Assembly (NCBI GenBank): GCA_905373295.1
Contig: CAJPSJ010000002.1
Coordinates: forward strand, 1 to 20,844
Source of the DNA: an uncultured Campylobacter sp.
GTDB lineage: Bacteria; Campylobacterota; Campylobacteria; Campylobacterales; Campylobacteraceae
Direction of reading: 5' to 3'
DNA length: 20,844 nt
Shown: positions 15,270 through 20,844 of the stretch, piece after piece
How positions within the stretch are numbered: the stretch's first letter is position 1
Layout: each line of letters begins with the position of its first letter
Notes under the pieces: model-generated
Seen by the model: only the letters and a program-made list of their open reading frames with translations
Database searches by the model: none
Told to the model about the DNA's origin: nothing
Translations under genes and position numbers: made by a program

Positions 15270-15769
15270 AAAAAATCGTGCTTTACACCTCGCAAACGGG
15301 TAACACGAAAAAGGTGGGCGACGCGATCGCCGAGCAACTAAGCTGCGAGAGCCTAAATTTCCGCGACTTTGAAGGCGAGGTCGATGACTACGACTTTATA
15401 GCCTTGGGCTTTTACGTCGATAAGGGCGAGGCTGAGGCGAAATTTACGCGCTTTTTACGCAAAATTCACGACAAGAAGCTTGGCGTTTTCATGACGCTTG
15501 GCGCGGAGCCGGACGGCGAGCATTCGCGCAAGTGCCTGGATACCTTTGAAGAGGGGCTTAAAGCAAACGGCAACGAGATCGTAAGGGAGTTTGCCTGCCA
15601 GGGCGCGATCGATCCGAATCTACTTGAAACGATGCGCAAAATGGCCTCTAGCGGCAACTCGCCCCATCCTATCACCCCCGAGCGACTTGCGCGCTGGGCG
15701 GAGGCTGCGAAACACCCCGACGAGAAGGATCTGGCGGACGCAAAGGCTGCCTTTGCGGGGATAGAATAA
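15266..15769 (+). CDS. Small flavodoxin, probable redox partner of the radical SAM enzyme
   Basis: A 167-residue flavodoxin-fold protein with the FMN phosphate loop TSQTGNT at residues 8-14, then DYDFIALGFYVDKGEAEAKF (about 42-61) and the third flavin loop around MTLGAEPDGE (about 76-85). It resembles the short flavodoxins of bacterial tetrapyrrole operons, such as HmuF of Fusobacterium and BilS of bilirubin reducers. It most likely passes electrons to the adjacent radical SAM cluster or reduces the tetrapyrrole product. ATG overlaps the upstream stop by 4 bases, with AAAGGA 6 bases before it. C-terminal residues about 130-167 carry PHPITPERLARWAEAAKHPD, an extension typical of this subgroup. 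Confidence 0.85.
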   Translation: MKKIVLYTSQTGNTKKVGDAIAEQLSCESLNFRDFEGEVDDYDFIALGFYVDKGEAEAKFTRFLRKIHDKKLGVFMTLGAEPDGEHSRKCLDTFEEGLKANGNEIVREFACQGAIDPNLLETMRKMASSGNSPHPITPERLARWAEAAKHPDEKDLADAKAAFAGIE

Positions 15770-15781
15770 ATTTTAAAACAA

Positions 15782-15803
15782 GCCGCGCAAACCGATGCGC
15801 GGC
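15782..15803. terminator. GC-rich hairpin at the end of the heme operon
   Basis: A perfect 7-base-pair stem GCCGCGC / GCGCGGC with an 8-base loop begins 12 bases after the flavodoxin stop. On the plus strand no U-tract follows. On the minus strand it is followed by TTGTTTTAAAATTT, so it might serve either as the operon's end hairpin or, better, as a terminator for transcription coming from the right. Confidence 0.55.
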
Positions 15804-16377
15804 GAAGCAAAGCCAGATAAAATTTCAAACTACTTAATGCGCGATTTAGAATTTTATCTTTTACTAAATTTGGACGATAAATTTCATTACTACAAGCAAA
15901 TTTGCCGCTGCAGGTGCAGATCTTGCTCTAGAATTTAAACGATAAAATTTCATTTCGCGCACAACGGATCGAATAATGCCGCCGACTTTGCGCCGCTAAT
16001 GCGCACTCTGAGCGCAAGCCAGCTTTTGCGAGCGAGCTGCCTGCAAGTACTACAGCAGCCGCCATTATCCAATACGCTGATCGTCGCCGCTCATAGCCGC
16101 GCGACAACTTATCTATCGTCGCTCATTACCGCACCGCCGCAGCGGTGCGGAGCGTGAGCATAGAAATATTTTAGACGCACTCTCAAGAGGACATCACCGA
16201 GCTTAATAAATTTTAGTGCGGTACTTTTACTATGCGCTCGTAAGCATAAATAAAATTCTTTAGCAAAAATTTTTAAGACAAAAATAGCAAAAGATTTGCA
16301 AGCAACGGATAAAATTTCATTATGGCTAAGATTCCATTGTGATCGCAATCATATCCGTTCTATCTGCCCATAGCTTT
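15804..16377. other. Gene-free spacer with repeated GATAAAATTTCA words
   Basis: I see no gene. The word GATAAAATTTCA occurs at 15816-15827, 15941-15952 and 16308-16319, with a one-base-shorter form at 15876-15886, always in the same orientation. The 79-codon minus-strand frame at 16109-16348 has no recognisable feature. Confidence 0.5.
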
Positions 16378-16947
16378 TTAAATTTCGCTTTTTGCCTCAC
16401 TTATTGTTTTATTTAATTTCGCAGCAAATTCCTCTTTGCTTATTTCTTTAAACGCTTCGTTGGGTACGGCGATAAAAAGACTTCCTTCCAGCAAAATTAC
16501 CAAAAAATCGCGCTCCATTACCACCTCACAAAATTCCGCATCATAAATGAGCGTATCTCGCTCGCTTACGAATATAAATTGCCCCTTTAAATCGTCTGAA
16601 ATTTCAATGCTAAAATCGCCGAAAGTGACATTTTTATTCTTATCATATATCGCGGAATTTAGTAGCCACGATCTAACGCAAATAGCATAAATATAAAAAA
16701 CTGCGCAAGCAGTAGGCAAGATAGCTCCTAAGCTCTTTATCCAGGACTTATCACCATAGTACTCGCGTAAAAACTCTATCCAATCATCCTCAAAAATAAA
16801 AAGGCAAGCCGAAAACGCAAAAGCGAAAAGCAAATCTATCGCGCAGACGGCGTGGATGACCTTGCTCCCTTTATAAATTCTGCGCGAAATTCTAGTTCTC
16901 ATTTTAGCAAATTTCCGGTTATCTTGTAGCGAGTAAGAAATCAGCAT
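16378..16947 (-). CDS. YcxB-like membrane protein
   Basis: A 189-residue protein with two membrane segments (residues about 30-52 and 72-93) and a C-terminal domain of beta strands. The stretch FLVILLEGSLFIAVPNEAF (148-166) resembles the YcxB family end, where a hydrophobic strand precedes an IP.(R/E)AF motif and a helix. Function of that family is unknown. The ATG has AAAGGAAAG upstream at good distance. It stands alone and is more AT-rich than the housekeeping genes in the window. Identification rests on general layout and one motif. Confidence 0.7.
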   Translation of the reverse strand: MLISYSLQDNRKFAKMRTRISRRIYKGSKVIHAVCAIDLLFAFAFSACLFIFEDDWIEFLREYYGDKSWIKSLGAILPTACAVFYIYAICVRSWLLNSAIYDKNKNVTFGDFSIEISDDLKGQFIFVSERDTLIYDAEFCEVVMERDFLVILLEGSLFIAVPNEAFKEISKEEFAAKLNKTISEAKSEI

Positions 16948-17529
16948 ATCTTTCCTTTAAAATTTTGCTTATTTTAGCCAAAATAAAAAGATCTGTAAAA
17001 TTACATTGCATGCTGCGTTTGCGCCTCTTCGACGATACAGCCAGTAGATGGAAGGACACTACTAATGCAAGCGGTAAAAGGGCGAGCTAAATTTAATAAA
17101 TTTCTACCGAAGGAGGGATCGTGAAAAATACAGCATTCATCACGGGCGCTACGAGCGCTGCCGTCATCCAAGACACTGCCCGCCATTTTGCGACGGCCTG
17201 AGCGCAAAAAATCTGCTTTTGCGAGCAATCGGCCTGCGAGCGCTGCGGTCGCGATCATCGGCTACCCCTGTCGTCACGCGCCGTAGGTCTCGCCGTTAGA
17301 CGCCGCCCTCCCGCCGCGCGATAACCCATACGTCGCTAACCACTTGCACGAGAACCTGTCGCCGTTCATAGCTCCACCCGCTTTGTCACTGTACCGAACC
17401 CAAACCGAACCGCTAAATTTTAAATTCTACAAAAGTCTCATCGCGTGTAAATTTTAATTCGGCAAATGCGTAAAATTTAGGTAAAATTCCACCCAAACGC
17501 TTTGACGGTCAAAATTTAAAGGGACGAAA
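16948..17529. other. Gene-poor stretch holding a dehydrogenase remnant
   Basis: Apart from the short-chain dehydrogenase remnant listed separately I see no gene. The minus-strand frame at 17001-17258 overlaps that remnant and looks like its shadow. The last 60 bases are AT-rich and probably contain the promoter of the gene at 17530. Confidence 0.5.
17121..17255 (+). pseudogene. Decayed N-terminus of a short-chain dehydrogenase (YdfG-like)
   Basis: A GTG start with a strong AAGGAGGG upstream opens MKNTAFITGATS, the classic Rossmann start of short-chain dehydrogenases such as YdfG. The next residues should read GFGE but are AAVIQ, so the glycine motif is lost. A fragment ARHFATA follows and then a stop at 17199-17201. 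One frame over, from 17204, the sequence reads AKNLLLRAIGLRALR, reminiscent of the second strand and helix of the same family. No catalytic Tyr-x3-Lys region is seen downstream. I read this as a frameshifted, truncated remnant that kept its ribosome binding site. Confidence 0.55.
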
Positions 17530-18216
17530 ATGACGAATTTCGAGTATGCGCGCCGCATTGACGAGGCTGTAGGACTGGATCTTGATTTAGATTGCAAAGA
17601 GATAGATTTGCAGGATAAGTTTTACGGACTTTTTCAGTGCTTTATGCCCGAGGGCGCGGGCGTGGAGGCGGTGTTTGCGCCGCTGCAAAACGGCGAAGCG
17701 CTGCAGGCGCGCATAATGCCGATATATGCAGTCACGGCGCAGCAAACGCGAGAGGCGTTCGATCAGGGCGTGGCGCCCGGGTATTTTTGCCCGCCGCAGG
17801 ATCCAAAATTTGACGACGAAGCGCTTAAGAGCTTAGCTTTAGCGTACGTTCGAAATTTAAAAACTTTTGCCGAATTTCTAGGCAAGAGCGAGCTTTTAAA
17901 GATGCTTGAGCAGATAAAATCCGCTCGCGTGCAGGAAGGTTTTGATTTTGCGCATAACAAAGATGAGCTTGCGGACGCCGTCTATGAGGCGATCACGGAG
18001 TGGATGATAGATTCGCCTAAGCTCGATACGAAGCTATGGGTGCTCGGCGAGGCGTACTATTCGATCAACTGTGACTACCTGCTATCGGCGTACTTGCAGT
18101 ATCCAAATTACGCACAAAGGCCGCAGGAGGACTTTTTGAAGCCCTACTTCGAGCTGTATCTAGCGGGACGGCAGATCACGTTTGAGCGCGGCGAGGTCGT
18201 GGTTTTTACGCGCTAA
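17530..18216 (+). CDS. Unrecognised soluble protein
   Basis: I do not recognise this 228-residue protein. It has no signal peptide and no membrane segment, is acidic, and is predicted mainly helical from its pattern, with a central block SLALAYVRNLKTFAEFLGKS (about 101-120) and an aromatic-rich C-terminal third containing YYSINCDYLLSAYLQYP. The start ATG has AAAGGGACG upstream. It stands alone; its neighbours are a dehydrogenase remnant and a small secreted protein on the other strand, so context suggests no role. The codon pattern and ribosome binding site make a real gene likely. Confidence 0.75.
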   Translation: MTNFEYARRIDEAVGLDLDLDCKEIDLQDKFYGLFQCFMPEGAGVEAVFAPLQNGEALQARIMPIYAVTAQQTREAFDQGVAPGYFCPPQDPKFDDEALKSLALAYVRNLKTFAEFLGKSELLKMLEQIKSARVQEGFDFAHNKDELADAVYEAITEWMIDSPKLDTKLWVLGEAYYSINCDYLLSAYLQYPNYAQRPQEDFLKPYFELYLAGRQITFERGEVVVFTR

Positions 18217-18663
18217 ATTTACGCGGGCAAAGGAAGCGAATGGGCGCTCACAGGCGACTAAAATTTGAGTCTTTCAAAAAAAGGAAGCGAGCGACGTCCA
18301 CGAACGGCTAAAATTTAAGTTCAGCAAGTATGGGCACAAACGCTTATCACATATCCAAAAAAAACCTGCGTTGTAATCAAGCAATCTAGCAGGTTGTCTA
18401 CGTTGCGTCAAATCGCTTAAAATATTTCTGCTTTGCGTAGCCGCCGCTTTCAGCACCTTGCTAGAGCAAAATCTCCGCACATCGTTGATGTTTGGATAAT
18501 TGAATTTCTTCTATCACTCTGCTGCCCTCACTTTGTATGAGGTACCCAAATAATTTACTTGTGCTAACGCTTGCTAGTTATAATTTATCTAAATTTTAAA
18601 GAGGAATTTTGACGCAGAATTTTATGGAATTTCGCTGCTGCAAATTTCGCAAGCGATAAAATT
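18217..18663. other. Spacer with a minus-strand terminator and a plus-strand promoter-like box
   Basis: No firm gene. A T8 hairpin terminator lies at 18353-18395 on the minus strand. A plus-strand TATAAT at 18579-18584 is followed by AAAGAGGA and a 16-residue TTG frame (18609-18659) starting MTQNFMEF, which ends just before the convergent DUF333-like gene. The 68-codon minus frame at 18274-18480 runs through the terminator and is not called. Confidence 0.5.
18353..18395 (-). terminator. Intrinsic terminator on the minus strand
   Basis: On the minus strand AACCTGC (from 18395) pairs perfectly with GCAGGTT (ending 18363) across a 19-base loop. The stem runs straight into a T8 tract (18364-18357). 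This is the clearest rho-independent terminator in the window. The nearest minus-strand gene upstream is the DUF333-like one, whose stop is about 270 bases away. Confidence 0.65.
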
Positions 18664-18903
18664 CTATCGATTTACGCTCTTAAATTTACTCAAATCGCCG
18701 CCTGTTTTATAAAATTCTTCAGCGTCGATCATAGTGCCGTCGGGCAGCTTACGAACGGTGTAATCCACGCCGTTGCTGTCTTTGCGGACGATCAGCTCGC
18801 CGCCGTTTTTGATACAAAAATCCCCAGCAGCGCTAGCCTCTGCGCTCACCGAAGCGAAAGCGCTCACCGCAAGCGCTACTGCAAAAAATCTCTTAAAATT
18901 CAT
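18664..18903 (-). CDS. Small secreted DUF333-like protein
   Basis: A 79-residue protein with a Sec signal peptide (residues 1 to about 26; hydrophobic run FFAVALAVSAFASVSA and Ala-x-Ala cleavage options). The mature part FCIKNGGELIVRKDSNGVDYTVRKLPDGTMIDAEEFYK resembles DUF333 domains, which read C..GG....R.D..G..Y..C.LPDG....W.FY. The first Cys (30) is kept, but the second is replaced by Arg51 and the Trp is missing, so the usual disulfide cannot form. DUF333 proteins are sometimes labelled putative hemolysins without evidence. The ATG has AAAGGA upstream. Confidence 0.75.
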   Translation of the reverse strand: MNFKRFFAVALAVSAFASVSAEASAAGDFCIKNGGELIVRKDSNGVDYTVRKLPDGTMIDAEEFYKTGGDLSKFKSVNR

Positions 18904-19319
18904 TTAAATCCTTTCGTTTAATTTTGCCTGTTTTTAGGGTTAAGCTTAAATTTAGGCGCTAGATACGCTAAACCTGCGCCTACATAAATAAACCGCCTTC
19001 CATCCTCAAATACCGATAATAACGTTTTAAATATTAAATCCTACCTAATAAATCCCAGTAGCGCCAAGTTTGCTCGCCGCTGCAAAATCAAAGCCATCAG
19101 ACTTCATCCAATGCAAAATTTAACATCATAAAATTTTGCCTTCAATAAAATTCTAGCAGCGAAATCCAAGCCGCATCAAAGCTATTTCTACCGTAAAATA
19201 CCGGCTATAAAAGCGAGGACTATGGCAAATACCAGCTCAGCGGCAAAGGCAAGCGCGGATCCTAAACAACCTCGTCTATAAGCGCGAGCCGCGCTCAAAC
19301 CCTCTAAATTTAACCGCCG
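18904..19319. other. Gene-free stretch between serC and the DUF333-like gene
   Basis: No credible gene. A 19-residue plus-strand frame at 19222-19281 has GAGGA upstream and TATAAA before that, but no recognisable content. A hairpin AGCGCG (19281-19286) / CGCGCT (19290-19295) with a 3-base loop lies 25 bases after the serC stop; no U-tract follows on the minus strand, so it is at best a weak terminator. The part near 18904 presumably holds the promoter of the DUF333-like gene. Confidence 0.5.
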
Positions 19320-20396
19320 CTAACCGTTTTTGCGCGCAAACTCGCTCATAAAAGCGACTAGTTTTCCCACGTCCTCGTAGTTTATCGCGTTGTAGATCGA
19401 GGCGCGGATGCCGCCTAAGACGCGGTGCCCTTTAAGCCCGATCATCCCCTCTGCCTCTGCCTGCGCGACAAAAACGGGCTCAAGTGCGGCGTCTGCGATA
19501 TTAAAGCTCACGTTCATCAGGCTGCGGCTCTCCTTTTGCGCGTGGCCGCGGTAGAAGCCGCCGCTAGCATCGATCGCGCCATAAAGTAGCGCCGCTTTGC
19601 GCTTGTTGCGCTCGTGCATCGCCGCGAGCCCGCCGATTTCGTCCTTGATCCAGCCGAGCATTAAATTTAGCATGTAAATTCCGAAAGTGTTCGGGGTGTT
19701 GCTCATCGAGTCCGCATCCGCCTGCGTCTTGTAGCGCAGGATCATCGGCGTTTTGGGATTTGCGCGGTCCAGCAGATCCTTGCGGATCGCCACCATCGTA
19801 ACGCCCGCGGGACCGCCGTTTTTCTGAATGCCGCCGTAAAACATCCCCACGCTGCCAAGATCCACGGGGCGCGAAAACAGATCGCTCGAGCTATCGACTA
19901 CGAGCGGACAGGCGCACTGCGGCAACTGCGGATACTGAGTGCCGTAGATCGTGTTGTTCGAGCAGATGTAGCCGTAATCGGCGTCGTCAGAGAATTTAAC
20001 CTCGGGGATGCGGTCGAATTTACTCTCCTCGCTGCTTGCGACCACGCGGTAGTTTATGCCGAGCACGCCCGCTTCCTTGATCGCCTTGCTCGTCCAGTTG
20101 CCTGTGTTGGCGTATTCTGCGACGCCGCCCGCGTATAGGTTCATCGGCACCTGCGCAAACTGAAGGCTCGCGCCGCCTTGCAAAAATAAAATCGTAAAAT
20201 CATCCGAAAAGCCGTAGAGATCGCGCACGCGGTCCATCGCGCTATGTAGGACTTCCTCGAAAATTTTGGTGCGGTGCGAGATCTCCATTATCGAAAATCC
20301 GTGCCCTGCGTAGTTTAGCAGCTCCTCTTGAGCCTGCTTTAGCACACCCAGCGGGATTGTGCTAGGTCCTGCGCTAAAATTTAAAACCCTATCCAT
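19320..20396 (-). CDS. serC: Phosphoserine aminotransferase SerC
   Basis: SerC is a PLP enzyme that makes O-phosphoserine from 3-phosphohydroxypyruvate and glutamate in serine synthesis and can also act in pyridoxal phosphate synthesis. The product has 358 residues, the usual length. It starts with [13 protein letters not shown], has the motif [12 protein letters not shown] (32-43), [14 protein letters not shown] and the PLP lysine in [13 protein letters not shown] (Lys192). The C-terminal [16 protein letters not shown] is complete. ATG 20396 follows AAAGGAGG; the longer frame to 20471 only overlaps the end of xseA. The gap to the xseA stop is 10 bases, so the two are co-transcribed, an order I recall from C. 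jejuni. Confidence 0.96.
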   Translation of the reverse strand: MDRVLNFSAGPSTIPLGVLKQAQEELLNYAGHGFSIMEISHRTKIFEEVLHSAMDRVRDLYGFSDDFTILFLQGGASLQFAQVPMNLYAGGVAEYANTGNWTSKAIKEAGVLGINYRVVASSEESKFDRIPEVKFSDDADYGYICSNNTIYGTQYPQLPQCACPLVVDSSSDLFSRPVDLGSVGMFYGGIQKNGGPAGVTMVAIRKDLLDRANPKTPMILRYKTQADADSMSNTPNTFGIYMLNLMLGWIKDEIGGLAAMHERNKRKAALLYGAIDASGGFYRGHAQKESRSLMNVSFNIADAALEPVFVAQAEAEGMIGLKGHRVLGGIRASIYNAINYEDVGKLVAFMSEFARKNG

Positions 20397-20406
20397 TTTG
20401 CCTCCT

Positions 20407-20844
20407 TTAGATGATTTTCGCGTTTTTGCTGAGTTGCTGCGAGCAAAGGACGAACTCATCGCCCGCGACAAGCTCGCCTAAAGATACCGTTTTGCCGCCC
20501 TTTTGGATTTGAACGAGATCCTTTGTGATCTCAAAAAATTTCGCCTTTTGTGCCAAAAGCTCATCCTTTACGCTTAGCGTATGCTCTGCGGCGCTTAGCT
20601 TGGAGCCGATGAAGTTTTTAAATTTAAGCTCGAAATTTAAAAGCTTTGCAAGCGAGCCTGAAATTTTCGGCTCGATCGATTTTGATTTAAGCTGTAAAGC
20701 CGTGAGGCTCAGCGCGTTTTGTGCGGATGAAATTTTATCTTTTATAAGCCTATCAAGTGCGTCGCTTACGCCGTCGAGGCTCTGAAAGATCGCGCAAATA
20801 TCGGGCAGCAGATCTATCATCGCGGCGGTAGGCGTGAGGCTTCG
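20407..20844 (-). CDS. xseA: Exodeoxyribonuclease VII large subunit XseA, C-terminal part (5' end outside window)
   Basis: The frame is open to the right window edge and shows 145 residues. It begins RSLTPTAAM, matching the conserved TPTAAAE motif that precedes the long helical region of XseA. A charged, probably coiled-coil section follows, then the C-terminal domain [21 protein letters not shown], the equivalent of the usual RGYAIV...G..V....L..GD motif. XseA with the small subunit XseB degrades single-stranded DNA in repair. The identification is supported by position directly upstream of serC, as in C. jejuni. The internal ATG at 20820 is not the true start. Confidence 0.85.
   Translation of the reverse strand, partial: RSLTPTAAMIDLLPDICAIFQSLDGVSDALDRLIKDKISSAQNALSLTALQLKSKSIEPKISGSLAKLLNFELKFKNFIGSKLSAAEHTLSVKDELLAQKAKFFEITKDLVQIQKGGKTVSLGELVAGDEFVLCSQQLSKNAKII

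Noticed and set aside
17001..17258. An 85-codon minus-strand frame
   Set aside because: It lies opposite the dehydrogenase remnant, has no ribosome binding site or recognisable motif, and is best explained as a shadow.
18274..18480. A 68-codon minus-strand frame
   Set aside because: It reads straight through the hairpin and T8 tract of a clear terminator and has no recognisable content.
19222..19281. A 19-residue plus-strand frame with GAGGA and TATAAA upstream
   Set aside because: It is too short and without recognisable content, and such signals are frequent by chance in this AT-rich spacer.

Overview
The window looks like chromosomal DNA of a Campylobacter-type epsilonproteobacterium, probably one of the higher-GC, anaerobically growing oral or gut species (a C. 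gracilis-like organism is my guess). The reasons are a fused trpGD next to trpE, xseA immediately before serC (an order I recall from C. jejuni), a Chu-like heme ABC transporter, a CstA/YbdD pair, and intergenic DNA saturated with AAATTT/RAATTY words.

Layout. 1-3124 (minus strand): trpE, then a trpGD fusion that runs off the left edge. 3251-3982: yaaA, followed by about 850 bases of gene-free, repeat-rich DNA. 4829-6319: a TauE/SafE permease and the fluoride channel gene crcB, separated by a repeat-rich spacer. 6889-8052 (minus): an unrecognised membrane-anchored protein. 8053-8694: gene-free DNA with duplicated blocks. 8695-10978 (minus): cstA overlapping ybdD. 10979-11536: a divergent regulatory region with a structured leader and a possible small ORF. 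11537-15769: a compact five-gene operon with heme/metal-type ABC permease, ATPase and binding protein, then a HutW/ChuW/HmuW-like radical SAM enzyme and a small flavodoxin. 15804-19319: sparse DNA with a YcxB-like membrane protein, an apparent short-chain dehydrogenase remnant, an unrecognised soluble protein and a small secreted DUF333-like protein. 19320-20844 (minus): serC and the C-terminal part of xseA, which runs off the right edge.

The most interesting unit is the 11537-15769 operon. C. jejuni couples ChuBCD heme import to the oxygen-dependent heme oxygenase ChuZ. Here the import genes are translationally coupled to a radical SAM enzyme of the anaerobic heme-opening family plus a flavodoxin that could be its electron donor. 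This suggests import followed by oxygen-free ring opening and iron release. The operon has no outer-membrane receptor. Its leader has mutually exclusive inverted repeats and a weak Fur-like half-site.

Other points of note are a roughly 110-residue low-complexity insertion inside the catalytic domain of TrpE, built from in-frame microrepeats; several families of short dispersed repeats in spacers; and a minus-strand terminator with a T8 tract that no annotated gene closely explains.
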